From: Bacteroidales bacterium
GTDB taxonomy: Bacteria > Bacteroidota > Bacteroidia > Bacteroidales > UBA932
Direction: 5' to 3'
Assembly (NCBI GenBank): GCA_023230265.1
Contig: JALNXR010000025.1
Span: 1-14,498 of the forward strand
Length of the DNA: 14,498 nucleotides
The position numbers were made by a program, and so were the translations under genes. Shown here piece by piece: positions 8,183 through 14,498 of the stretch (position 1 is the stretch's first letter; each line of letters opens with the position of its first letter). The notes beneath the pieces are model-generated. The model was not told where the DNA came from, ran no database searches, and saw only the letters and a list, made by a program, of their open reading frames with translations.

Positions 8183-8210
8183 AAAGCCCGGCGCTTTAGC
8201 GTCAGGCTTT
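8183..8210 (-). terminator. Terminator after tRNA-His
   Basis: On the minus strand a 12-bp stem (8199-8210 with 8183-8194, one A-C mismatch and one G-T pair) closes a TAAA loop and ends in TTT followed by TGATT. It begins eight bases beyond the tRNA 3' end. Confidence 0.75.
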
Positions 8211-8217
8211 CTCTTTG

Positions 8218-8292
8218 GGTGGAAGATGGGATTCGAACCCACGACCCCTAGTGCCACAAACTAGTGCTCTAACCAGCTGAGCTACGACCACC
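8218..8292 (-). tRNA. tRNA-His, anticodon GTG
   Basis: The cloverleaf has the D stem GCTC/GAGC, the anticodon stem CTAGT/ACTAG around TTGTGGC (anticodon GTG), a normal T arm (GTGGG, TTCGAAT, CCCAT), an encoded G at -1 (8292) and the opposing C73 (8218) that marks tRNA-His. CCA is not encoded. The acceptor stem GTGGTCG pairs with CTTCCAC at only five of seven positions: U5-U68 and C6-U67 are mismatches. Identity is clear; full function is slightly less certain because of the mismatches. Confidence 0.92.
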
Positions 8293-8330
8293 ATGTGCCG
8301 GTCTTAACTGTAAGATCTAAACCGGGGCTG

Positions 8331-8338
8331 CAAAATTA
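8331..8338 (-). promoter_or_regulatory. -7 box of the tRNA-His promoter
   Basis: TAATTTTG on the minus strand fits TAnnTTTG exactly. A start near 8324 gives a leader of about 32 bases. A T5 run lies about 18-22 bases upstream in place of a clear TTTG. Confidence 0.5.
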
Positions 8339-8410
8339 GTTAAAAAATTTGAATTAAAAACTACGCATCCAATAATATTAGATCCGGTAATACTGGAATC
8401 AGCCGTAAGA

Positions 8411-8495
8411 TTGGATCATTCACAATGGATGATCACGCACATTTGATGATCACGCACATTGGAGGATCAAGTACATCGGGGTATCACTCACTCAG
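8411..8495. repeat. 17-bp tandem repeat, about five copies, at the 3' end of crtB
   Basis: Units of 17 bp start at 8411, 8428, 8445, 8462 and 8479. Copies two and three (GATGATCACGCACATTT/G) differ only at the last base; copy one matches at 12 of 17 positions, and copies four and five are more diverged. The last copy overlaps the crtB stop codon and final codons. Most units contain GATC, and two contain the palindrome TGATCA. Confidence 0.7.
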
Positions 8496-9740
8496 GAGCT
8501 GTCTCCTGACTCTCTCTTTAATCTGTGCTGCGGTGGGATTTAGTTCTGCAGTTGTGAAATTGCCGTTCTCAATGTCTATTCGCTCAAAGACCATTGAGTA
8601 AAGATCAAATATGATTCTGAGACTGAGCCGGCTTCTGGGTTCGACCAGAGGTTCTATCCTTTTCATTGTCTTGAGGGTATTAAGCCGGTATTCATCAGCA
8701 ACGGAGTACAAGTCAGAAATCATACTTCTGAATCCGCCAGCTATCTGCGTTTTGCCTAGTGCCATCAGGAGGAGGTTTTCACGATTCAGGTCATATTTTT
8801 TCATAAGATCCAGCGGGAAGTAGTTAAGATTACTTGTGTGATCCTTGACAAAATCGCGAATAATGTGGACGAGGTAACTAAATATTGCACAAGGAGTTGC
8901 CACTTCACGTACATCAAAGGCCGGGGCCTGATATCCCTTTTCTGTTTTCCTTAATCCGCTAAGATGTACAAAGATTGACGCCGGGGCTACAGAGGCTCCG
9001 GCCGAATAGTCCAAAAATGCCTGAAGAGTGGGAAATCCGTCATTATAAATGTCATAGATCATTGAACGGGCAAAAGCCTCAAAAGGCCATAGTGGAATGT
9101 GAAACCTCTCCATTGTACTGGTCAGAGCCTTGAGTGTATCTCTGTTTATGGCGACTGATCCGGCCGACCCGGTAAATCCAGCCGATCCGGACGATCCGCT
9201 TGATCTGTCCGATCCGGCGGACCCGGCAGGTAAGGCTGATCCGGCAGATAAGGCCGGTCCGGCCAGCCCCTGAATAGATTCAGGAGCCGGATTACCCGGA
9301 GAGTTATCGGAGGTCTGCATAGCAAAACTTATCCATTTGCTTACTTCTGATTCAAGCTTCTCTCTCTCTGTATCGCTGATTACCTTATGGTCAGACTTGT
9401 AGTTGTCAACAAGGTCGTCGACAGCCCTCATAAACCGGTAGCATACTTTTGCTGCCTGATATCTGTCCTCGTCCCAAAAGTGAGCAGCAATCAATATATT
9501 CGGATGATCGATGATTTTGTCAAAATCGATGGAATTGAAAACATCCATCAGATGAATTTTGTCTTCCCTTGAGATTTCTGACGAATTGCTGCCGGGGAAA
9601 TCACTCTCAGTTAGTGATTTATACTGTACATTATCCCCAGGCAAAAGATCTTTGGCTTTTGCATTATCAGAAGCGCAATTTCTGCTTTTAGTATTGCCGG
9701 GTATAATGTTGTCAGCACAGGAAGTATCAGAAGTTTTCAT
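8484..9740 (-). CDS. crtB: Phytoene (squalene/phytoene-family) synthase
   Basis: This enzyme joins two prenyl diphosphates head to head, normally two geranylgeranyl diphosphates to phytoene, the first committed carotenoid step. Both aspartate-rich motifs that hold the magnesium-diphosphate are present: D108-D112 in YRFMRAVDDLVD and D296-D300 in HIIRDFVKD, followed by NLNYFP. At 418 residues it is longer than the usual 280-350. The extra length is a Ser/Asn/Asp-rich N-terminus (about 1-60) and a Gly/Ser/Ala insert (about 144-198) between the two motifs. The next gene upstream is crtI, which supports a carotenoid role over hopanoid or squalene formation, though a C30 product cannot be excluded. 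The ATG at 9740 is only four bases after a strong promoter box, so either the mRNA is leaderless or translation starts further in, for example at M65 (9548), just before the conserved region. No terminator is visible after the stop. Confidence 0.88.
   Translation of the reverse strand: MKTSDTSCADNIIPGNTKSRNCASDNAKAKDLLPGDNVQYKSLTESDFPGSNSSEISREDKIHLMDVFNSIDFDKIIDHPNILIAAHFWDEDRYQAAKVCYRFMRAVDDLVDNYKSDHKVISDTEREKLESEVSKWISFAMQTSDNSPGNPAPESIQGLAGPALSAGSALPAGSAGSDRSSGSSGSAGFTGSAGSVAINRDTLKALTSTMERFHIPLWPFEAFARSMIYDIYNDGFPTLQAFLDYSAGASVAPASIFVHLSGLRKTEKGYQAPAFDVREVATPCAIFSYLVHIIRDFVKDHTSNLNYFPLDLMKKYDLNRENLLLMALGKTQIAGGFRSMISDLYSVADEYRLNTLKTMKRIEPLVEPRSRLSLRIIFDLYSMVFERIDIENGNFTTAELNPTAAQIKERVRRQLLSE
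9153..9269 (-). repeat. In-frame 9-bp minisatellite coding Gly-Ser-Ala units in crtB
   Basis: Thirteen consecutive imperfect 9-bp units (consensus GGATCGGCC on the coding strand) encode residues 158-196 as tripeptides: GLA GPA LSA GSA LPA GSA, then GSD RSS GSS GSA GFT GSA GSV. The insert is flexible and low-complexity, lies between the two catalytic motifs, and keeps the reading frame. Confidence 0.85.
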
Positions 9741-9744
9741 AGAT

Positions 9745-9775
9745 CAAATTTAAAAAAAATGATTCAAATCACAAA
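9745..9775 (-). promoter_or_regulatory. crtB: Consensus Bacteroidota promoter for crtB
   Basis: TTTG (9772-9775), a 19-base spacer and TAAATTTG (9745-9752) match the -33/-7 consensus exactly, the best promoter in the window. The expected start, about 9741-9735, coincides with the annotated crtB ATG. It gives crtB a promoter of its own as well as possible read-through from crtI, 103 bases upstream. Confidence 0.65.
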
Positions 9776-9843
9776 TAATTAGATCATTAATATAGTCACT
9801 AAAATCCGGATTTTTTATACTTTAATCATAAATATGTAGACGA

Positions 9844-11334
9844 TTAGTGGTATTGTTCTTTAATAATTCTTTCACTTGTGAGTTTGGCAGAGAGTAGTAC
9901 CAGGGGTATTCCGTTGCCGGGATGGGTGCTCCCGCCTGAAAAGTAGAGATTTTTGTATTTTCCGTGACGGTTATGCGGACGAAAATATCCCATCTGGAAG
10001 AGTGAGTGGCTGAGGCTTCCGAAGACAGATCCGTGACTTACATTGCAGTAGCTTTCAAAAGTTGTCGGCAGAAACGATAATTCAAACCTGATATGCTCCT
10101 CAATATCGGTCAGACCTGCCTCTTTGAGGCGGCGGATAACCGAGCTGCGGGCAGATTGTTTCAGCTCCTCCCAGTTCTGGCTGAATCTTTTATCTACATT
10201 GGGTGAGGGGATGATAACCGATATTGTCTCATGTCCTTCCGGGGCGGCAGCGGGATCTGTACCGGACGGTGCATGAATGTAAAAACTTGGATTGTCAGAG
10301 AGTGACTTCTTTTTGAAAATCAGATCCATCCCCTTTTTGTAGGGCTCGTTAAGGAATATGCTGTGATGACTCAGCTGAGGATAACTTTTGTCCACTCCCC
10401 AGTGGAATACCATAGCCGAGCAGGAGTAGCTCTTTCGCGCAAGCCTTCCCGCTGCCGCCCGTGAAGGAAGCAGATTTTTGTAAACATAGGGCAGATCTGC
10501 GTTTGCGATGACAATATCGGCATATACAACTCCTCCATTCCTGAGTTTAATGCCTTTGACCTCTCTCCCCTCAGTAATTATTGATTCTACCTCTTTGTTG
10601 AAATAAAACTTTGCACCCCAGTCAGTTGCAGCCTGCATCAGCCGGCTGACAATTCGATACATCCCCCCCTTCGGGAAAAGTGCACCCTCTATCACCTCAG
10701 CACTTGGCAGCATAGAAAAGAAAGCCGGCTGACGGTATGGATTCTGCCCCACATATATGTTCTGGAATGTAAACACTTTCTGCAATCTTGGATCTTTGAA
10801 GAATTTACGGATATAATTCATGTGGCGTATCCAGATCTTCATCCTCAAAAGGAGCAGAAGGGTTTTAAGGTTTATGAAATCAAAGATATTCCTGTAGTTG
10901 CGGTTGAGAAGCAGCTTCATGGAGCGGTTGTAAAAGTCATAACCCTCACTGATATACTTCTGATACCGGTTATAACACCCAGGCTCAATTGCCTCAAGCT
11001 GAGCCTTCATCTCCTCTTCCAGGCGTGTGTATGGAAAAACGGTGCCGTCTTCAAAAAATATCTTATAGACCGGTTCAAGCGATGAGGTCTCAAGCTCCTT
11101 GTCCATATCCATCCCCAGAGCAGAAAAAACCTCCCGGTAGATTGAGGGCATCAGCAGTATAGTGGCCCCCAGATCAAAGCGATACCCGTTCTGCATCATC
11201 TGCCCGCACCGTCCTCCCGGGTTGGGATTCTTTTCATATACCTCTACATCAAAACCAGCTTTTGCCAGAAACGCTGCCGTTGTAATTCCTCCTGTGCCGG
11301 CCCCGATAATCACTGCTTTTTTTCTGCTGCCCAT
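9844..11334 (-). CDS. crtI: Phytoene desaturase (CrtI-type)
   Basis: CrtI introduces double bonds into phytoene, leading toward lycopene or related coloured polyenes, using FAD at the membrane. The 496 residues match the family length. The N-terminal dinucleotide fold reads IIGAGTGGITTAAFLAKAGFDVEV.. with G11, G13 and G16 and the ribose-binding acidic residue E34, followed by NPNPGGRCG. The C-terminal carotenoid-desaturase signature is GGSTHPGNGIPLVLLSAK (residues 467-484). The order crtI then crtB on one strand, 103 bases apart, suggests one unit with an internal promoter. The ATG at 11334 gives the usual short lead-in (MGSRKKAVIIG). An 8-bp-arm palindrome abuts the start codon. A diapophytoene or other C30 substrate is possible; neither cyclase nor hydroxylase genes are in the window. 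Confidence 0.93.
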   Translation of the reverse strand: MGSRKKAVIIGAGTGGITTAAFLAKAGFDVEVYEKNPNPGGRCGQMMQNGYRFDLGATILLMPSIYREVFSALGMDMDKELETSSLEPVYKIFFEDGTVFPYTRLEEEMKAQLEAIEPGCYNRYQKYISEGYDFYNRSMKLLLNRNYRNIFDFINLKTLLLLLRMKIWIRHMNYIRKFFKDPRLQKVFTFQNIYVGQNPYRQPAFFSMLPSAEVIEGALFPKGGMYRIVSRLMQAATDWGAKFYFNKEVESIITEGREVKGIKLRNGGVVYADIVIANADLPYVYKNLLPSRAAAGRLARKSYSCSAMVFHWGVDKSYPQLSHHSIFLNEPYKKGMDLIFKKKSLSDNPSFYIHAPSGTDPAAAPEGHETISVIIPSPNVDKRFSQNWEELKQSARSSVIRRLKEAGLTDIEEHIRFELSFLPTTFESYCNVSHGSVFGSLSHSLFQMGYFRPHNRHGKYKNLYFSGGSTHPGNGIPLVLLSAKLTSERIIKEQYH

Positions 11335-11355
11335 ACCTGAATCTTTTATTCAGGT
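11335..11355. promoter_or_regulatory. Palindrome abutting the crtI start codon, possible operator or RNA hairpin
   Basis: A perfect 8-bp inverted repeat (ACCTGAAT, five bases, ATTCAGGT) ends directly at the crtI ATG. A near-consensus -7 box, TACCTTTA (11358-11365), lies just upstream, so the palindrome would fall at the transcription start, a common repressor site. In mRNA it would form a hairpin ending at the start codon. Confidence 0.4.
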
Positions 11356-11379
11356 CATAAAGGTAAAAATAATGTGGAA

Positions 11380-11508
11380 TTCAACGACGAAGATTTTGTC
11401 ATTGGTTTGATATACAGAGCAATACAAAACACAAACTTTTTCTAATCTAAAGTTTGTGTTTTGCAACTAGCTAACAATCTGCTTAATAACAAAATCTTCG
11501 TCGTTGAA
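11380..11508. repeat. Nested inverted-repeat element: perfect 20-bp arms around an inner hairpin
   Basis: Perfect 20-bp inverted arms (11380-11399 and 11489-11508, left arm starting TTCAACGACG) flank 89 bases. Inside lies a second perfect inverted repeat of 15 bp (11425-11439 with 11449-11463). The whole unit lies between the outer-membrane gene stop (11514) and crtI. No flanking direct repeat is visible. It could be a small mobile-element-derived repeat, a DNA-inversion segment, or a large mRNA 3' structure. Confidence 0.75.
11425..11463 (-). terminator. Inner hairpin, probable terminator of the outer-membrane gene
   Basis: A 15-bp perfect stem (CAAAACACAAACTTT) closes a nine-base loop and on the minus strand ends GTTTTGTATTG. 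It lies 51 bases beyond the outer-membrane gene stop, the right place for a terminator, although the U-run is short. Confidence 0.55.
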
Positions 11509-11513
11509 GCGCC

Positions 11514-14312
11514 TCACCTGTAAATTCCACCGTCTTCAAGTCTGCTGCCTCGGGGGGCTTTTTGCTGGCTTAATCCGGTGGAGTTGATGGTGTAGCTGAG
11601 ATTAAAGGACCAGTAGCGGCCAAAGGAGGGAGTCCATCTGTTTTGCAGATAGTCTGCCATCACCTCGGATTTAAAACGGGTGTTGTTGTTGAAAAGATCA
11701 TATCCCGAGAGGCTTAACACCAGTCTGTTGATTTTATATCCGGTGACAATGTTAAGGAGATGATTGTTAATATTGTTCCGGTTCTCTTTGATGAACTGAT
11801 GTCCGGAGTAGTTATATTCGCCTTTTAAGAAGATATTTTTTGTGAAGTTACTCTCTAAGGAGACTTTACAGGATTCTGTTATATAACGGTTGTCGAACAT
11901 GAAGGGCCGGGTTGTATTTGTGAAGGATGTGTTGAGGCTTAATCCGATCCTGTGGTTTTTGTTTAATAGGAATTTAAGGCTTAAGCCGGAGCCAATTTTG
12001 TTGGTATTAATGAAAAGCAGCTCTTCCCCAAGGAGTGTGGGCAACTTATTATAGGCATGATTTACAGAAAACCTTAAGGTTGATTTTAATGTACTGATAT
12101 ACTTCGAATAGTTGAGGGCAGATGTGATATTAAATGCGCCGTTAACATTTTCGTATGTGTAGAGATTGCTTCCGGCAGGGGCTTTATAGTTACCAAATTG
12201 AGGCAAAACGGTGGATTCACTGAAATATTGACTTTTTGAAGCAATAAGATTTTGAGTAAGGTTTACATTTGATGATATTTCAAATGATGTCCCTTTTTGC
12301 TTAAGTCCGGGGACATATTTAAATAGCAGTAAATGATTTATGCTCTGTTTAAGAGAAGGATTCCCTCCCCGGAGCAATACAGGATTCTCATCGTTGACCT
12401 GCGGACGGATCTGCTCAAGTGACGGTAATATCGGACTGGATGAGTAACCCAGAAATAATGAGAGGCTAAGACCTCTGAAATAGTTTATCTTAAGTGATGG
12501 GGTGAGGGAGTTGTAACGCTTTTCATAACCGGTTACCTCAGGAAATGCTTCATCTTTGCAGACTAGTGAAGATTGTGCATCGAGCCCGAACTGAATTCTG
12601 ATTTTATTACGAATAATTGTGCTTACGGATGCATTGGCTTTTGCAGTGATGTACCTGTAGGTGTAGTCAAAAGTGCTTGCCGTGTCGACGGGTGATGGAT
12701 CTATAGTGGGGTCGAAAACATTAAAAGAAAATTGTTGTTCCGTTTTCTTCAGATATGTTATTCCTCCATCTAAATACATTAAAGAACTTCCGTTTTTATT
12801 CTTGTCAAGCTGAATTGTAAGATGCCCCATCCCAGAAAAATCTCTGGCCAATCCATCAGCAGATGAATGAATTATCTTTTTCCCTGCAACCAACATTGTG
12901 TCAATCCTGTATCCACTTCCATCATTGTCTCCCAATCCGGCTGAGAGAACAATTACCGGATAAATTCTTCTTTTCTGTGTTGTAAAAAGATTCCAGGTAA
13001 TATTTTGATTTAGAGAGTACTCTCTATTATCGGCTCCTTTAATCACTGATAAACCTTCCTGAAAATTATCTGTAATGTTTTCCACCAGTTTTGAGTAATT
13101 ATTTGTCTGGTTCCTAAGACCTAATGAAGTTGTTGAACTGAGATGGCCATCGAGAAAAGTCTTTAATCGCAAATCTGCATTGAGCCGGTGAATGCCGGAA
13201 GTGTTCCGGTTTAAAGTAGTGTCAGAATATTCCCTGACACGATATCCGGACGAAGGGAAATAACTGCGCCACAGAATCTCTTTTGAACGGGATAAGTTCC
13301 GGTCGAACACATAACTTGCCTTGATGTAAGAGCCGTCAAGCCTCTCTTTCCAATATTTTTCCGCATTTATCTGAAAATAACCGGCTTCTTTGTAGGAATT
13401 TGATGTTTTCTGGAGCGATAAAATATCCTGTAACCGGTTTGACCTGCGGTCAAGGTTGTTGTAGAAGGTGTTGACAGAAAGAAGATGCATCTCTGAGAAG
13501 ATGTTCATTGTTGCACCTATTCCGTATCTCGGCTCTGTCTTTCCGGATTCGTTCTTTGATAGATCAGAACCAGAACTCGCCAGGAAATGGCCTGTGTATG
13601 CGCTGGTTATATCACTCTTTGTTTGAATGTCCATAACCATCTGCTTTCTGTCGCTCTGGATTTTTCTCCGTCTATCTTCATCAGTGGCCTCTCCGTAAAC
13701 CCGGATTTTTGACACCTGTTCTGCGAGCAGTTCCCTTAGTGCAGTCCTGGGATCGTCTCCAAAAATAAGTTTATTGTTAATATATGTACGGGTGATCCGT
13801 TTGCCCATAATGGTTACACTGCCATCATCACCAACCTGAGCACCCGGTAATTGTCTGACAATCTCCAGGGCCTCGTCCCCTTGCATAGTCAGAATTGCCG
13901 CAGCGTTGTAAACCAAAGTGTCACCGCAGATAAGCACAACAGGGATAGAGCTTTTGAGCACCACTTCGCTAATCTTGTAGGTGATTCCGGTCATTTCTAT
14001 ATACTGGGGTGTAAGCCTCTTTGGCTCAATATCAATTTCACGGGTTTCTGTCCTGTAATTTATGTGGGAATATCTCAGGAACCCTTTTCCTGCCGGAACC
14101 TTTTGAAAAAGGAACTCTCCGTGTTCATTAGTACTGGTATAAAGGGTGTCTTTGCCGACAATCAGCCTTACCGTAACCGATTCCAGAAGTTCCAAATTAT
14201 CTGTCACGCCACGTCTTGTATGTACAACTCCTGATACAGCACCGGTGTTTGGCTGGGCGAAAAGGCCGGAAGTCAGAAAGAGAAAACAGAAAACAAAAAT
14301 ATAGGTTTTCAT
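11514..14312 (-). CDS. Outer-membrane beta-barrel protein, TonB-receptor-like, with carboxypeptidase-regulatory-like N-terminal domain
   Basis: The 932-residue protein starts with a signal peptide (MKTYIFVFCFLFLTSGLFAQ, likely cut after Ala). It continues with a CarboxypepD_reg-like beta-sandwich (about 24-110; GAVSGVV, HGEFLFQKVPAG, LRYSHINYRT) and a plug-like segment (about 125-235) with GDTLVYNAAA, LPGAQV, GSVTIMGKRITRTYINN and GDDP. The rest is a long series of amphipathic strands forming a barrel. This layout is common in Bacteroidota TonB-dependent-receptor relatives and differs from SusC partners; no susD-like gene is adjacent. The substrate is unknown. The frame opens with GTG at 14318, but AGGTGA ahead of ATG at 14312 is a good ribosome site and makes this ATG the better start. 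The last barrel strand is followed by about 20 polar residues, an unusual tail for this fold. Confidence 0.85.
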   Translation of the reverse strand: MKTYIFVFCFLFLTSGLFAQPNTGAVSGVVHTRRGVTDNLELLESVTVRLIVGKDTLYTSTNEHGEFLFQKVPAGKGFLRYSHINYRTETREIDIEPKRLTPQYIEMTGITYKISEVVLKSSIPVVLICGDTLVYNAAAILTMQGDEALEIVRQLPGAQVGDDGSVTIMGKRITRTYINNKLIFGDDPRTALRELLAEQVSKIRVYGEATDEDRRRKIQSDRKQMVMDIQTKSDITSAYTGHFLASSGSDLSKNESGKTEPRYGIGATMNIFSEMHLLSVNTFYNNLDRRSNRLQDILSLQKTSNSYKEAGYFQINAEKYWKERLDGSYIKASYVFDRNLSRSKEILWRSYFPSSGYRVREYSDTTLNRNTSGIHRLNADLRLKTFLDGHLSSTTSLGLRNQTNNYSKLVENITDNFQEGLSVIKGADNREYSLNQNITWNLFTTQKRRIYPVIVLSAGLGDNDGSGYRIDTMLVAGKKIIHSSADGLARDFSGMGHLTIQLDKNKNGSSLMYLDGGITYLKKTEQQFSFNVFDPTIDPSPVDTASTFDYTYRYITAKANASVSTIIRNKIRIQFGLDAQSSLVCKDEAFPEVTGYEKRYNSLTPSLKINYFRGLSLSLFLGYSSSPILPSLEQIRPQVNDENPVLLRGGNPSLKQSINHLLLFKYVPGLKQKGTSFEISSNVNLTQNLIASKSQYFSESTVLPQFGNYKAPAGSNLYTYENVNGAFNITSALNYSKYISTLKSTLRFSVNHAYNKLPTLLGEELLFINTNKIGSGLSLKFLLNKNHRIGLSLNTSFTNTTRPFMFDNRYITESCKVSLESNFTKNIFLKGEYNYSGHQFIKENRNNINNHLLNIVTGYKINRLVLSLSGYDLFNNNTRFKSEVMADYLQNRWTPSFGRYWSFNLSYTINSTGLSQQKAPRGSRLEDGGIYR

Positions 14313-14431
14313 AGTCACCTGTTATTATTTGAGGAATAAGAAAGGTGCTCTTAAACAAGAAGATATCGTCAAAAACTGTGCCAGACGTGTCGGAAATTCA
14401 TCCTAAAGTTTCCCACATAGATATCTATAAT

Positions 14432-14464
14432 AAAAAGGCCAGATTTTTAAGATCTGGCCTTTTT
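14432..14464. terminator. Strong intrinsic terminator, probably bidirectional
   Basis: A perfect 13-bp stem (AAAAAGGCCAGAT, 14432-14444, with 14452-14464) closes a seven-base loop and ends in a T5 run on either strand. It lies about 120 bases upstream of the outer-membrane gene, so it most likely ends a gene beyond the right edge. No gene is visible in 14465-14498, and no exact promoter box was found between 14313 and 14431. Confidence 0.8.
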
Positions 14465-14498
14465 GTTGCTATTTGCATGTTAGTATCAGAATGTCAAG

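Noticed and set aside
8411..8495. Possible CRISPR array
   Set aside because: The units are direct tandem copies without spacers, too short for CRISPR repeats, and no cas gene is nearby.
9801..9814. 14-bp palindrome AAAATCCGGATTTT between crtI and crtB
   Set aside because: It has no loop, is short, and lacks a following T-run on the minus strand, so it is not a convincing terminator; an operator role has no support.
14313..14318. GTG start two codons upstream of the outer-membrane gene ATG
   Set aside because: The GTG is part of the AGGTGA ribosome-binding sequence that serves the ATG at 14312.

Overview
The window looks like chromosomal DNA from a member of the Bacteroidota, most likely an anaerobic or facultative Bacteroidales/Marinilabiliales-type organism. 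The evidence is a one-polypeptide pyruvate:ferredoxin oxidoreductase, a TonB-receptor-like outer-membrane barrel with an N-terminal carboxypeptidase-like domain, weak or absent Shine-Dalgarno sequences, and several promoters of the Bacteroidota type (TTTG or TTG, 19-21 bp, TAnnTTTG). Nothing suggests a prophage, a CRISPR array or a defence island. The species cannot be named from the sequence alone.

Layout, left to right; all protein genes are on the minus strand. (1) 1-538: a secreted or membrane-anchored TlpA/ResA-type thioredoxin-fold protein, cut by the window edge. (2) 746-4276: nifJ, with a strong terminator after it; upstream lies a consensus promoter and a possible 44-residue small gene (4393-4527). 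(3) 4596-5471: fabD, sharing a compact back-to-back promoter region with tRNA-Arg(CCG) at 5547-5620 on the plus strand. (4) 5621-6169: no convincing gene, but a perfect 38-bp palindrome that probably terminates transcription from both sides. (5) 6170-7951: an OadA/PycB-like carboxyltransferase whose C-terminal biotinyl-type domain lacks the biotin-accepting lysine. (6) 8218-8292: tRNA-His. (7) 8484-11334: crtI followed by crtB, a carotenoid pair, with tandem repeats inside and just after crtB and palindromes just before crtI. (8) 11514-14312: a large TonB-receptor-like outer-membrane protein, then a terminator near the right edge.

Together the genes cover pyruvate oxidation to acetyl-CoA (nifJ), entry of malonyl units into fatty acid synthesis (fabD), C3/C4 carboxyl transfer (6170-7951) and the first two steps of carotenoid formation (crtB, crtI). 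This is mostly housekeeping sequence. The points worth a second look are the missing biotin site, a nested inverted-repeat structure between the outer-membrane gene and crtI, the repeats in and around crtB, unusual base pairs in both tRNAs, and the shared fabD/tRNA-Arg promoter.
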